In this document: positions 26,967 to 36,448 of the stretch, piece by piece
Layout of the letters: every line of letters starts with the position of its first letter
Position numbering within the stretch: position 1 is the stretch's first letter
Assembly: GCA_963736055.1 (NCBI GenBank)
Contig: CAVTNM010000008.1
Location: forward strand, 1,612,001 to 1,676,000
Reading direction: 5' to 3'
DNA: 64,000 nucleotides
Source of the DNA: AC-32 sp963736055
Lineage (GTDB): Bacteria > Actinomycetota > Thermoleophilia > Gaiellales > Gaiellaceae
Made by a program: the position numbers and the translations under genes
Notes under the pieces: generated by a model
Told to the model about the DNA's origin: nothing
Seen by the model: the letters and a program-made list of their open reading frames with translations, nothing else
Databases searched by the model: none

Positions 26967-27746
26967 GTGGATGGCTCCTTCACCGGCAAACGCGGCCTCG
27001 TTCTCGGCGTCGCGAACCGTCGCTCGATCGCCTGGGCGATCGCCAGGCGGCTCGCGGAGGGGGGAGCCTCCCTGGCGTTCACCTTTCAGGGCGAACGGAT
27101 CGAGAAGAGCGTCCGCGAGCTGGCGGAATCGGTCGGCTCGCCGCTCGTGACCTCGTGCGACGTGCGCGCCGACGAGGACCTCGAGCGCGTGTTCGGCGAG
27201 GTGGGGGAGGCGTTCGGCGGCGAGCTCGACCTCCTCGTGCACTCGGTCGCCTACGCGGCGGCCGAGGACCTCGAGGGCCGTTTCACGGACACCCCGCGCG
27301 AGCGCTTCTGGATGGCGGTCGACGTCTCGGCCTACTCGCTCGTAGCCTGCTCGCGGCTGGCCGAGCCGTTGCTGGAGGCGGCGGGCGGCGGCTCGATCCT
27401 CACCATGACCTACCTCGGCGGAGAACGCGCTGTCCCCCACTACAACGTCATGGGCGTGGCCAAGGCGACGCTGGACTCGTCGGTCCGTTACCTCGCCTGG
27501 GACCTAGGCGCCAAGAACATCCGCGTGAACGCCATCTCCGCGGGGCCGGTGCGCACGCTCGCGGCACGCTCGATCGCCGGCTTCCCGACGATGGAGGCGA
27601 TCGTCGAGGAGCGCTCGCCGCTCCACCGCCCGATCGACGCGGACGACGTGGGCGCGGCGGCTGCGTACCTGCTCTCCGACCAGGCCGCGAACGTCACGGC
27701 GACCACGCTCTACGTGGACGCCGGGTACCACTCGATGGGTATGTAG
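26967..27746 (+). CDS. fabI: Enoyl-[acyl-carrier-protein] reductase (NADH)
   Basis: 259 residues. Cofactor motif GLVLGVANRRSIAWAIA, the segment TYLGGERAVPHYNVMGVAKA (active-site Tyr-x6-Lys) and VRVNAISAGP-type stretch IRVNAISAGPVRTLAA are characteristic of FabI rather than general SDRs. Performs the last reduction of each fatty-acid elongation cycle and is the usual target of triclosan. GTG 26967 gives the family-like VDGSFTGKRGLVLG start. Divergent from the subtilase gene. Confidence 0.93.
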   Translation: MDGSFTGKRGLVLGVANRRSIAWAIARRLAEGGASLAFTFQGERIEKSVRELAESVGSPLVTSCDVRADEDLERVFGEVGEAFGGELDLLVHSVAYAAAEDLEGRFTDTPRERFWMAVDVSAYSLVACSRLAEPLLEAAGGGSILTMTYLGGERAVPHYNVMGVAKATLDSSVRYLAWDLGAKNIRVNAISAGPVRTLAARSIAGFPTMEAIVEERSPLHRPIDADDVGAAAAYLLSDQAANVTATTLYVDAGYHSMGM

Positions 27747-27893
27747 ATGGGGCCACTGGGCAAGCTGGTGTTGGCTCAACCATGCCGGTTCAATCGGTTC
27801 TATCCGTCGCTAGATGTCGCGCTCGTGTTGACCGGGTGATGACACCGATGTCGCCTGTGCAGACAACGCAGCCGACGCGTTGCCGTCGCACCG

Positions 27894-27899
27894 TATTAG
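27894..27899 (+). promoter_or_regulatory. -10 box upstream of the NarL-type regulator
   Basis: TATTAG, 10 nt before ATG 27910; predicted start of transcription near 27906. The 160-nt gap after fabI otherwise shows no gene. Confidence 0.35.
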
Positions 27900-27909
27900 T
27901 CGGAACGCG

Positions 27910-28572
27910 ATGATCCGCGTCGTCGTCGCAGAGGACACCTATCTCGTGCGTGAGGGCATCCGGCGCCTACTCGAGCCCGAGCCGGACATCGAGCTCGTGG
28001 CGGCGTGTGAAGACCTGCCGTCGCTGCTCGAGGCAATCGAGGCGGAGCAACCCGACGTGGTGCTGACCGACATCCGAATGCCGCCGACCAGTCAGGACGA
28101 GGGTATCGAGGTCGCCGATCGCCTACGGGAGACGAGCCCGGAGACGGGTGTGGTCGTGCTCAGCCAGTTCGCGGAGCCTGAATACGCACTCGCGTTGCTC
28201 GAACAGGGCGCCGACCGACGCGCCTACCTGCTCAAGGACCGGGTGGGAGACGCCGCGCAGCTGGCCGGGGCAATCCGCGAAGTGGCACGGGGAGGCTCGG
28301 TCATCGACCCGAGGATCGTGGAAGCACTCGTCGCGGCTCGTGTGCGGAGCAAGTCGCCGCTCGACGAACTCACGCCACGTGAGCGAGAGACACTCGAGGA
28401 AATGGCGCAGGGCAAGAACAACGCCGCGATCGCTGCGTCACTCGTGATCACGGAGCCGTCGGTCGAGAAGGTGATCCACTCGATCTTCCGGAAGCTAGGG
28501 GTCGCGTGGCAACCCGACGTCAACCGCCGGGTGAAGGCAGTGCTGCTCTACCTCGCCGAAAGGGACGCCTAG
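27910..28572 (+). CDS. NarL/LuxR-family response regulator
   Basis: 220 residues. Receiver domain with the phospho-acceptor Asp in VVLTDIRMPP (about D54), acidic pocket AEDTYL and Lys in YLLKDR. The C-terminal LuxR helix-turn-helix (ELTPRERETLEEMAQGKNN to VEKVIHSIFRKLGV) binds DNA. Converges on, and overlaps by 4 nt, the gene of a matching HisKA_3 kinase, its probable partner. The pair adjoins an ABC transporter and so may control it. Confidence 0.92.
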   Translation: MIRVVVAEDTYLVREGIRRLLEPEPDIELVAACEDLPSLLEAIEAEQPDVVLTDIRMPPTSQDEGIEVADRLRETSPETGVVVLSQFAEPEYALALLEQGADRRAYLLKDRVGDAAQLAGAIREVARGGSVIDPRIVEALVAARVRSKSPLDELTPRERETLEEMAQGKNNAAIAASLVITEPSVEKVIHSIFRKLGVAWQPDVNRRVKAVLLYLAERDA

Positions 28573-30173
28573 CGCTCGAGCGGGATCGTCCCGGCGATGC
28601 GCGTGCCGCTGTCGAGGGACGAGTCGATCCGTAGGTCGCCTCCGACGGCCCCGAGCCGATCGCGCATGTTCGTCAGTCCGGCACCGAATGTCGTGCTTGC
28701 CGGATTGAGACCCGAGCCATCATCGGCCACCTCGAATTGCAGGCTTCCTTCTTGCTCCCAGAGTCGGATCGTGGCGCGGGCGCCGTCTCCGGCGTGCTTC
28801 GCGGCGTTCTGGAGCGCCTCCACGCAGCAGAAGTAGACCGTCGCCTCGACCTCTGGGTCGTAGCGACCGACCGTTGCGGCGTCGAGGCGCGCTGCAATGC
28901 TCGCGCGCCGTGCGGCGCTTGCGAGAGCCTCGGATAGGCCTCGATCCTGGAGCAGCGGCGGGTAGATGCCGTGGGCGAGATCGCGGAAGTCCCGCATCGC
29001 CTCCCGAACCGCCGCGCGAAGCTCGCCGAGAATGGCTTTGGCTCCCTCGGGGTCCGACTCGATGAGCGCGCTCACGGCTCCGAGGTTTGCTTCCAGTGCG
29101 ACGAGGTGCTGCTGGGCGCCGTCGTGCAGGTCGCGCTCGATCCGTCGTCGTTCGGCGTCGGCCGCGGCAACCACGCGCGCTCGCGAGAGGCGGAGCTCGT
29201 GCGCCCGTCGGCGAAGTTCCTCGAGCGATGCCTGCAGGTCCGAGTCGAGCCGGGCGTTGCGGAGCGCAAGCGCAACCTGACGTGCCAATTCGGCGAGGAC
29301 GCTGACGGCCTTCTCGTCGAACGGCTCGGAGTCTGCCGAGCGGTCCACGACGATCAGGCCGAAGAGCTCCCCCGCGTGCGCCATGGGAGCAACGCGCACG
29401 TGCGCGTTGCTCCGGTTGCCGAGCAGCCGCGGCAGCCAGACGGCGACTCGGGCTGACCCGGAGATGCCGCCACGCGCGAGGATCGATTCCTCCGACGCGG
29501 TCATCCGGAGGGCCGCCGGACCTCTCTCCGGCTCGGAGACCACGCGCGCGAGCACGCCGGCGGAGGAGGTCCAGATCTCGACTGAATCGAGCGCGAGGCC
29601 GCTCCGCAGCGATTCCGCAAGCTGGAGCAGAAGCTCGTCCAGCGGGACGGCGCGGGAGAGCCGCGCTCCGAACGTCCGGAGGAGTTCGTCAGGCATCTGG
29701 CGCCCCCCGTGCACGAGCCGGTTCGAGAAAGCGGCGAGCCGGCGGCGGGCCGGTACGTACATCAGCGCGCTGACGCCGGCGGCCGCGATCGAGAGCGCGA
29801 GCACAGTGCGCTCGTCGTGTGTGGGAGGCCGGCCGAGCCCGAGGACGACGACGACATAGACGGCGGCCACGAGCGCCGTCAGGCCGACGACGGAGATCAC
29901 AGGGGAAACGAGGCGCGTAACGCGAGCCTCGAGCCGCCTAGGAATCCGCACGACCGCCGCAACGAGGACTGCGATCGTCGCGGCGGTGGCGATCTCGAGC
30001 AGCCTCGGGGGCCAGTCGACGAGGAGATGCAGCGTCGACGCGACGACAACAACCTCGACGGCGATCGCGAGCCCGAGCGCGAAGGAGTGCGTCCGCGCAC
30101 GTTCGCTTCCGCGGCGTGCGGCTGCCCGCCGGAGTCGAAGCACGTTGGTAAGCCGTTCGACGTTCGCGGCCAT
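28569..30173 (-). CDS. Membrane histidine kinase of the NarX/DesK (HisKA_3) type with GAF domain
   Basis: 534 residues. Four hydrophobic segments within the first ~140 residues, then a GAF-like sensor (about 180-330), a short coiled stretch, and the HisKA_3 dimerisation helix with the phospho-acceptor His in RRIERDLHDGAQQHLVALE. The ATPase domain has the N-box EALQNAAKHA, G1 VADDGSGLNP and FGAGLTNMRDRLGAVGG. Its ATG overlaps the stop of the permease gene (TAATG), so kinase and transporter are co-translated, pointing to a transporter-linked sensor similar to bacitracin-type systems. Confidence 0.9.
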   Translation of the reverse strand: MAANVERLTNVLRLRRAAARRGSERARTHSFALGLAIAVEVVVVASTLHLLVDWPPRLLEIATAATIAVLVAAVVRIPRRLEARVTRLVSPVISVVGLTALVAAVYVVVVLGLGRPPTHDERTVLALSIAAAGVSALMYVPARRRLAAFSNRLVHGGRQMPDELLRTFGARLSRAVPLDELLLQLAESLRSGLALDSVEIWTSSAGVLARVVSEPERGPAALRMTASEESILARGGISGSARVAVWLPRLLGNRSNAHVRVAPMAHAGELFGLIVVDRSADSEPFDEKAVSVLAELARQVALALRNARLDSDLQASLEELRRRAHELRLSRARVVAAADAERRRIERDLHDGAQQHLVALEANLGAVSALIESDPEGAKAILGELRAAVREAMRDFRDLAHGIYPPLLQDRGLSEALASAARRASIAARLDAATVGRYDPEVEATVYFCCVEALQNAAKHAGDGARATIRLWEQEGSLQFEVADDGSGLNPASTTFGAGLTNMRDRLGAVGGDLRIDSSLDSGTRIAGTIPLER

Positions 30174-32852
30174 TACTCGGCTCTCAGGACGACAGCGGCG
30201 CGCGTGCGCGCCGCGCTCCACGCCGGTAGAGCGGCCACCACGTTCGCCAGAAGGATCGCGGCCGGGACGACGAGCAGGACGCGCGAGATCGGCGTCACTG
30301 GCTCCGGGACGACCTCGATCTGCTCCGCAAACAGGTACCACGTCCAGCGACCGGCTGCGACCCCGAGGGGTAGGCCGACGACGAGCCCGATCGCGGCGAA
30401 CGTCGTGGCCTGCCACGCGACCGTGGCGAGCAGCTGGCGCCGGTCGAAGCCCAGCGTCTTCAGGACGGCGAGCTGACGCCGCCGCCGCCGGATCGCGGTG
30501 ACGAGGGTGTGCGCGAGCGCGGCGGCTGCGATTGCCGCAAGCAGCGCCGACACGACCACCGGCAGGTTTCGCACGCCGCCGAAGTCGGCGACGGTCTGCG
30601 GCGGCCCCGGCGCCGGATGTGCGTATTGCCGCTCCAGCCGGGCGAGGGTCGCCTGCCTGCCCGGACCGGGCGCGATGCGGGCCTCGAAGTCGAACACGTG
30701 CGCCTGTGGATTCAGCCGCTTGTACGCCTGGAACGTCATCGCCGCATCCGGCCGGGGCCCAACGGCGACGACATTCTCGGGCAGGACACCGCGGCCGACG
30801 ACCTGCATCCGCACGGAGCGGCGGTCTCGCGCATCGACGCTGTCGCCAATGTGGACGCCGAGGTGGTTCATGAGCTTCGACGAGAGCAGGATCTCGCCCA
30901 GCCGCTCTGGCGCGCGGCCCTCTGTCACGACCGGTCCGATCCTGCCCTTGATGTCGTCCATCGCGACGACGTGGGCCGTCCGTCCGTCCAGCCGGACCTC
31001 CACATCATCGCTGCCCTCGGCGGCGTCGCTGATCCCGGGGTCCGCCCGGACCCGCGCTGGCGGCGGAGTGATGAAGTTGGTGCGGTAGTCCCAGTTCTGC
31101 CCGTAGAGGCGCGGCGTCGAGAGCAGGTGATCCATGCTGGCCGTGAAGGTGAGTGCGACGGCGACCACCGCCACGGACGCGATCGCTCCCAGCAGCGTCC
31201 CGCCGACCGGAACCGCCATCGTTCCCCTGCCCCGCGTGAGCGCCAAGCGGACGCCGCTGACCGCCGTCGGCGGCAGGCCCCAGCGTGCGAGCGCCTCCGC
31301 CGGCGGACAGCCTGCTCGCGGTTCCAGATCACGAGGCTGTCCTCGCCTGCAGCGATGCAACGGCGCCGGCCGACACGACGAGGAGCAGGACTCCTGCGCC
31401 TCCCAGCGCGAGGACGAGCACGTCGAGCGCAAAGCCGGGATTGGGCTCGAGGCCGCGCGCGAGTCCGATCGGCGTCAGCGGCGAGAACGCGAACGCGAGC
31501 ACGACCGCGAGGCAGGCGGCCACGGTGCCGATCGCAGTAGCTCGGACGACGTCGACGGCGAGGAGCTGGCGCCGGGTCATCCCGAGGGCCCGCAACGTCG
31601 GATGCCCTCCGGCCGCGAGGGCGGCCAGACGCAGGAGCGCCGGAGAGAGGAGGACGAGGGCGAGCAGGGCGCTGAAACCGGCCGCGAGCCAGAGCGCCTG
31701 CGCCTCGTGGTCGAGCGAGCGCTGGATCTTCGCGGCGTCGTCGCTCTCCGGGCGACCATCCGTTCCAGTGGCCCGCGTGAGGATGGGGATGTCGGCGGCA
31801 CCGTGTCGGAGCCTGACCGGGATGACGAGGTCGGAGTAGCGGATGTCGAATCGGTAGATGCGGTCGAACGCCGGCGTCAGCGTGACCGTCCCGATCGGGT
31901 AGGGCTCCGTCGCCGCCTTGATCCCGACGACCCGCAGCCGGATCAGGGGGCCGACCGGAACGACCTTCGTGAGCGGCTCGACGATGTGCCAGCCGAAGCC
32001 CGTCCGGAACGGGTGCGAGAGCTCGTGCGTGCGAAGGCGGAACGCCACCCGCTCGAACGACGGGATAAAGCGTCCCCGCTCGTCCCACAGCCTTCCGCCG
32101 GTCGCCTTTGCGTCGGGGACGTCGGAGTAGCGCTGCGCCAGGCGGGTGAGGCTCGCACCGTTTCGGAGGCGGACGTAGAGCCGGTCGGTCTCACGCTTCG
32201 CCCGCGCGCAGTCGTCCGCGCCCTTGCACGAGATCAGGATCTGCCTGACCTCGCGTCGCTCCGGGAGCGCTTGCTGTGCCGGATTCTGGTTGCGCGGATC
32301 GCAGTGGAAGACCCCGAGGTCTTGGTCTCCCCAGCTCGGGAACACGCGGATCGAGATCACGCCGCCCGGGCGGACGCCGAAGCGGCGGGCGGCGCGCGTG
32401 TCGACCAGCACTTCGCGTGGCCTGGCGGAATCGGGGAGGCGGCCCGCGAGCACCTTCGGACGGTGGAGGGCCACGCCGTCCCGGCCGTCGATGTTCACCA
32501 GGAACTGGACGGCCTGCGGCCCGAGGAAGCTCACAGGCCGGTTCTGCGCGTCCCGGGCGCAGTAGGAAAGGAGGCCGGTGACGGCCGAGGCCTCGACATC
32601 TGGACGGGATCGGATCTCTTGGATCGCCCGCTTGTAGGTCGTGTTGTCGGGGCCGGAATTGCTCATGTGGAGCCACGCGTCCGGGAAGCGGTACGCGACG
32701 AGGTGGCGCTCGAGTGCAGAGTTGGTGCGGCGCGCGCCTGCCGCAGCCGTGAGCACGGCGCCGCCCGCGACCCCGGCGAGCACCGCCACCACGAGCCAGC
32801 CGCGCCAGCGCGAGCGCAGCTCGCGCTGGAACCGCAGCCAGACGGCGGCCAC
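30173..32852 (-). CDS. FtsX-like ABC transporter permease (one frameshift)
   Basis: About 893 residues after correction. N-terminal transmembrane segment (WRGWLVVAVLAGVAGGAVLTAAA), a large extracytoplasmic MacB-like domain, three helices, then a second such unit and three final helices (RRRRRQLAVLKTLGFDRRQL is the typical FtsX coupling stretch). The first half ends at a TGA at 31329-31331 while the second half is open across it in another frame (PRAGCPPAEALARWGLPPTAV); one surplus base near 31330 explains this. Two separate permease genes are possible but less likely. GTG 32852 directly follows the ATPase stop. Confidence 0.8.
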
Positions 32853-33578
32853 TCAGGCCCCTAGCGCGGTCGCGGCCGGGGCGGCGAAGGTAGCGCCGAC
32901 GACGCGGCCGTCCTGCATCTGCACCACTCGCTCCGCCGCGTCGGCGACATGCTCGTCGTGAGTGACGAGCAGGATCGTCTGCCCGGCGGCGTGGAGGCGC
33001 CGGAAGAGCTCGAGCACCTCGAACCCGCCTGCGCTGTCGAGTGCACCGGTCGGCTCGTCGGCGAGCAGCAGCGTCGGCTCGTTGGCCAGGGCGCGAGCGA
33101 TCGCGAGCCGTTGCCGCTGGCCTCCCGAGAGCACTGCGGGCAGCTCGGTGGCCTTGTCCGGAAGCCCCAGCAGGTCGAGCAGCTCGCGCGCCCTTGTCTC
33201 GGACCGGCGGCGTGAGACGCCTGCGATGAGTGCGGCTAGGACGACGTTCTCGAGCGCCGAGGTGTCCTCGAGCAGGTTGAAGAACTGGAACACGAAGCCG
33301 ATGTGCCGCCGGCGCAGGTGCGCCAGCTCGGTCTCGTTCCTGCCGGCGAGCGGCTCGCCGGCGAGAAGGATCTCGCCGTCACTCGGCGTCTCGAGGCCGG
33401 CGACGAGGTTCAGCAGCGTTGACTTGCCGCACCCGGATGGGCCGGTGACGGCGACGAACTCGCCCCCGCCGATGACCAGATCAACCCCGCGCAGCGCCCG
33501 GACGGGCACTCCGTCGGACTCGAAGGTCTTGCGGAGGCGAACGGTCTTCAGCACTTTCGGCGCTGCCGCCACAAACAC
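32853..33578 (-). CDS. LolD/MacB-type ABC transporter ATP-binding protein
   Basis: 241 residues. Walker A GPSGCGKST, Q-loop FVFQFFNLL, signature LSGGQRQRLAIARALANEP, Walker B LLLADEPTGALD and the H-switch VTHDE are all intact. The sequence groups with LolD/MacB/FtsE-type ATPases that drive FtsX permeases by mechanotransmission. Start uncertain: GTG at 33578, 33572 or 33617 are all in frame without a good ribosome site. Heads the operon ATPase-permease-histidine kinase. Confidence 0.88.
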   Translation of the reverse strand: MFVAAAPKVLKTVRLRKTFESDGVPVRALRGVDLVIGGGEFVAVTGPSGCGKSTLLNLVAGLETPSDGEILLAGEPLAGRNETELAHLRRRHIGFVFQFFNLLEDTSALENVVLAALIAGVSRRRSETRARELLDLLGLPDKATELPAVLSGGQRQRLAIARALANEPTLLLADEPTGALDSAGGFEVLELFRRLHAAGQTILLVTHDEHVADAAERVVQMQDGRVVGATFAAPAATALGA

Positions 33579-33738
33579 GACTGTGAACCGCGACCGCGCC
33601 GATCGCAACCAAGCCACCTGGGCAACGAATACGCCCGCTGGCCGCTGGATGACTTCCCCGCTAGCGCCGTTGTGGGTGCGGGGGGCGCGCCCGTAGCGTC
33701 AGCCGCGTGTTCGGAACCGCAACTCAGGAGGCATCGAA

Positions 33739-34248
33739 ATGACCACCACCGTCGCGAAACCAGACCTGATACGCCTTCCGTCGACGGCCGCGCCGTTGCG
33801 GTCACAACGGAGCTGGCACAGGCCCCTCGTGCTCGCCGGATGCACTCTCGCGCTCGCCGTGGTTTCGGCCGGCACGTGGCTGACCGTCGCGCAACTGACA
33901 GGCGCAAGCGGAACCGACGTCACCGCTGCAGCACCCGTGTCTGGGTGGACGCCGCAGTCACTATGGGGCCAAGGCCTCGACGTCATCCGCTTGAAAGAGC
34001 GGCTCGTACGCGCGGGCTATTCGATCAAGGTCGACGGGACTCTCGACCCGGTCGCCAAATCCGCACGGCTCGATTTCACCCACGTCGGCAACCCTGCGGC
34101 CTGGAACCTCCGCTTCGGCCTCAACCGCCCGACCAAGTTCGTCGAGCGTCCCCTCACGGGCCCCGGTGGCCAACTCGACGCCAACGGGAACATTCGTCTG
34201 CCGCTCGCGGCGATCCCGAGCCGTCCACGAGCCAAGGCTGCGGAGTGA
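33739..34248 (+). CDS. Single-span membrane protein with peptidoglycan-binding-like motif
   Basis: 169 residues. AGGAGG 9 nt before ATG 33739 is a strong ribosome site. One transmembrane segment (about 31-52, VLAGCTLALAVVSAGTWLTV). The outside part has VIRLKERLVRAGYSIKVDG, resembling half of a peptidoglycan_binding_1 repeat, then an NRPTKF region with no recognised fold. Probably anchored in the membrane with its domain at the cell wall. Function unknown; transcribed away from the ABC operon. Confidence 0.6.
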   Translation: MTTTVAKPDLIRLPSTAAPLRSQRSWHRPLVLAGCTLALAVVSAGTWLTVAQLTGASGTDVTAAAPVSGWTPQSLWGQGLDVIRLKERLVRAGYSIKVDGTLDPVAKSARLDFTHVGNPAAWNLRFGLNRPTKFVERPLTGPGGQLDANGNIRLPLAAIPSRPRAKAAE

Positions 34249-34292
34249 ACGTGAGGCCCCGACGACGTTCAATTCGAGGGAGGAGGATTGAG

Positions 34293-34781
34293 ATGCGTCG
34301 ACTCATCTTGTTGTTGGTAGTCATGACCGCCTTGGCGGTGACGGTCTCGCGAGCGTCAGCGACCACAGCGCAGTTCGTGACGATGACGTTTGCCGAGCCC
34401 ATCCATCCAAGCATCACGTGCCCCGGCTTCCCCGATGTCTCGTGTGGGACAGGCGAGGTGATTCCGCTGGGTCAAGCAAGTGAGATAGTCGTGTTCGGCG
34501 CCGGTTGTGGTGGAACGTGCGATCTCCGCACGGTCAACCTCCCGGGCGGCTCGCTGATCCTCGAAGAGACCGCCAGCGGCGCAACATGTCCGCACGTGTG
34601 TCGCCCGGGGCCGCTTGAGGTTGGTCGCGCCGACCTCACTGATGTCGTCGTCGGCGGCACCGGTACCTACGAAGGCGCGACGGGGATGCTGACGGGCACA
34701 GTCAGGTTGGAGGGAAGCAACGCGAGACCGGCCGGGACGAGCACAGTGAAGCTTGCTGGGACGATCCGCTACGACCCGTAG
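34293..34781 (+). CDS. Small secreted protein, function unknown
   Basis: 162 residues. GGGAGGAGGA precedes ATG 34293 at good distance. A clear signal peptide (MRRLILLLVVMTALAVTVSRASA) is followed by a mature domain with six cysteines (ITCPGFPDVSC, GAGCGGTCD, CPHVC), probably disulphide-bonded, and a glycine-rich tail VVGGTGTYEGATGML. The last motif resembles beta-barrel allene-oxide-cyclase/dirigent-like secreted proteins, a tentative likeness. Followed by a terminator. Confidence 0.65.
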   Translation: MRRLILLLVVMTALAVTVSRASATTAQFVTMTFAEPIHPSITCPGFPDVSCGTGEVIPLGQASEIVVFGAGCGGTCDLRTVNLPGGSLILEETASGATCPHVCRPGPLEVGRADLTDVVVGGTGTYEGATGMLTGTVRLEGSNARPAGTSTVKLAGTIRYDP

Positions 34782-34799
34782 GCGGGTTCCCGGCTTGGG

Positions 34800-34832
34800 A
34801 ACGGGCGGCTCGGGCTTGACGGCCGCCCGTTT
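34800..34832 (+). terminator. Intrinsic terminator after the 34293-34781 gene
   Basis: AACGGGCGGC (34800-34809) pairs with GCCGCCCGTT (34822-34831) around a 12-nt loop and runs into TTCCTCT. The 10-bp GC-rich stem and pyrimidine tract fit intrinsic termination. Confidence 0.65.
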
Positions 34833-35111
34833 CCTCTCCGGTAGCCCGATGATCCGCTCTGGAGCTCAGGCCGCGTTCGCGAGTGGAAGCACGAGCTGCA
34901 CCTTCAGAGCGCCGAGGCGAAGTGCGAGGGCCGCATTGGCGTGCTCGTGATGACGGGGTGATGACAGATCGGCCGGCGTTCAACCGCAAACCTTGATCAC
35001 AGCGTCGATTCTTCGATCATCTGCTCATGAGTTCAGCGTGATTGCCCCTCGCTCGAGCCGAGGGTCAAAACATGGCTCACCACGCGATGGGTATGTAACT
35101 TCTCTAGCGGA
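34833..35111. other. Intergenic region without a recognisable gene
   Basis: About 280 nt between the terminator and the 35112 palindrome. I see no open frame with good codon use, RNA gene or repeat. GC content is lower than in the genes around it, as expected for regulatory DNA or an eroded remnant. Confidence 0.5.
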
Positions 35112-35130
35112 ATAGTCTCGGTGAGACTAT
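35112..35130. promoter_or_regulatory. Operator-like palindrome before the secreted hydrolase gene
   Basis: ATAGTCTC-GGT-GAGACTAT is a perfect 8-bp inverted repeat ending 11 nt before ATG 35142. It overlaps where a -10 box would be (TATGAT at 35128-35133), so it may be a repressor site or a 5' hairpin. The PadR regulator encoded just downstream is a candidate binder. Confidence 0.5.
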
Positions 35131-35141
35131 GATGCCGAGCG

Positions 35142-35858
35142 ATGAGACCGGCGTCTCGTGCGGCAGCAGCGGGGGTCTTCGCGGTGTTGGTAGCGGCACT
35201 TGCGGCCGGCGGTAGCAGCGCGCGCACGTCCTGGGACGGGTGTACCGCGCACTCCGGAGATGTCCGTTTCCGCTCGGCGGACGGCACACGCCTGGTCGGC
35301 CATGTGTTCGGCCGTGGGCCGAACGCGATCGTGTTCGCGCACCAGAGCCCGGGAAACCTCTGCCAGTGGCTGTGGTTCGCGAAGCGCGAGTCTCGCCGCG
35401 GCTACCGGGCGCTCGTGTTCGACCTACGCAACTACGGTCAGTCGCAGCATCGTCAGACCTCGGCCAGGGGCTTCGGCCTGGACGTCGCAGCGGCGGCGAA
35501 GTTCGTCCGGAGCCGCGGCGCCCGGAAGGTCTTCCTGGTCGGAGCGTCGCTCGGCGGATCTGCGGTGATCGCCGGAGGCGCGGATGCTCGGCCGCCGGTC
35601 GACGGGGTCGTGAGCGTCTCGGGCGCGGCAGATCTCGTCGGTGCGATCGACGCCGTAAGGCGACTGCAAGCGCCCGTGTTGTTCCTGGCCGGCCGATTCG
35701 ATACCGACTTCGCAAGCGACGCTGGCCGCCTGTACTCGGCGGCGGCTTCCCCCGACAAGGCGATTCAGATCCTCCAGCGAGGCGAGCACGGAACGGACCT
35801 GGTCGCCTCGAGCCCGGCGGCCCGGCGTCTCATCGACGGGTTCTTCGCGACGCGCTGA
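35142..35858 (+). CDS. Secreted alpha/beta hydrolase
   Basis: 238 residues. Signal peptide (RAAAAGVFAVLVAALAAGGSSA). Nucleophile elbow GASLGGSAV (Ser near 145), acid in AGRFDTDF and His in RGEHGTDL give a full triad; FAHQSPGN is the oxyanion region. Dienelactone-hydrolase-like fold; substrate unknown. Its 3' end overlaps the convergent padR gene by 29 nt. Confidence 0.8.
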   Translation: MRPASRAAAAGVFAVLVAALAAGGSSARTSWDGCTAHSGDVRFRSADGTRLVGHVFGRGPNAIVFAHQSPGNLCQWLWFAKRESRRGYRALVFDLRNYGQSQHRQTSARGFGLDVAAAAKFVRSRGARKVFLVGASLGGSAVIAGGADARPPVDGVVSVSGAADLVGAIDAVRRLQAPVLFLAGRFDTDFASDAGRLYSAAASPDKAIQILQRGEHGTDLVASSPAARRLIDGFFATR

Positions 35859-36408
35859 GCCTGCCGCGATCGGCCTCGAGGAGGGTGTTCGCCTCCTCGA
35901 CCCAGGCGAGCGTGGCACGTGCCCGCGTGATCCCGTGGAGCAGGGCGATCCGGGAGTGCACGGGCTCGTCGCGCAGCGGGGCTCGTTCCATCTCCTCGAA
36001 GGCGCCGAGGTGACTCTCGAGCAGGCTGCGGTAGGCCTCGAGCTGCGCGCGGGCGGCCTCCGGGGGAGCGACCCACCCGAAGAACAGCTTCAGCAGGAAG
36101 ACAGGCGCGCCTCCCGGCGGGTCGTCCTCGACGTGCTCGACCCAGGAGCGCAGGGTTGCGAGGCCGGCCGGGGTGATCCGAAAGAGCGCCTTGTCCGGTC
36201 GGCTGCGTTGTGCGACCTCGCGGCTCTCGGCAAGCCCCCGCTCGACGAGCCTCGGGAGAACCTTGTAGATCTGGCTCCGCGAGGGCGCCCACATGTAGTC
36301 GATGCTGCGCTCGGCGTAGCGGGCGAGGTCGTATCCGGACGACTCGCCGAACGCGAGCAGGCCGAGAACGGCGTACTCCGTCGTGGACAGGCTGACCTCG
36401 GTCTCCAC
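35830..36408 (-). CDS. PadR-family transcriptional regulator
   Basis: 192 residues. The N-terminal winged helix has LSTTEYAVLGLLAFGESSGYDLARYAERS and YKVLPRLVERGLAES, the diagnostic PadR pattern; the C-terminal alpha-helical dimerisation domain (Vir_act_alpha_C type) contains FLLKLFFGWVAPPEAARAQLEAYR. GTG 36408 start. Such proteins usually repress nearby detoxification genes; the palindrome at 35112 is a possible target. Confidence 0.88.
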   Translation of the reverse strand: METEVSLSTTEYAVLGLLAFGESSGYDLARYAERSIDYMWAPSRSQIYKVLPRLVERGLAESREVAQRSRPDKALFRITPAGLATLRSWVEHVEDDPPGGAPVFLLKLFFGWVAPPEAARAQLEAYRSLLESHLGAFEEMERAPLRDEPVHSRIALLHGITRARATLAWVEEANTLLEADRGRLSASRRTRR

Positions 36409-36448
36409 GGGCTGAGGCCAAGCGTAACCCCGGGCACAGCAGGTAGAG

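Noticed and set aside
27733..35098. Shared 12-mer GATGGGTATGTA at the fabI end and near 35090
   Set aside because: Too short for a repeat and no extended flank identity; could be chance.
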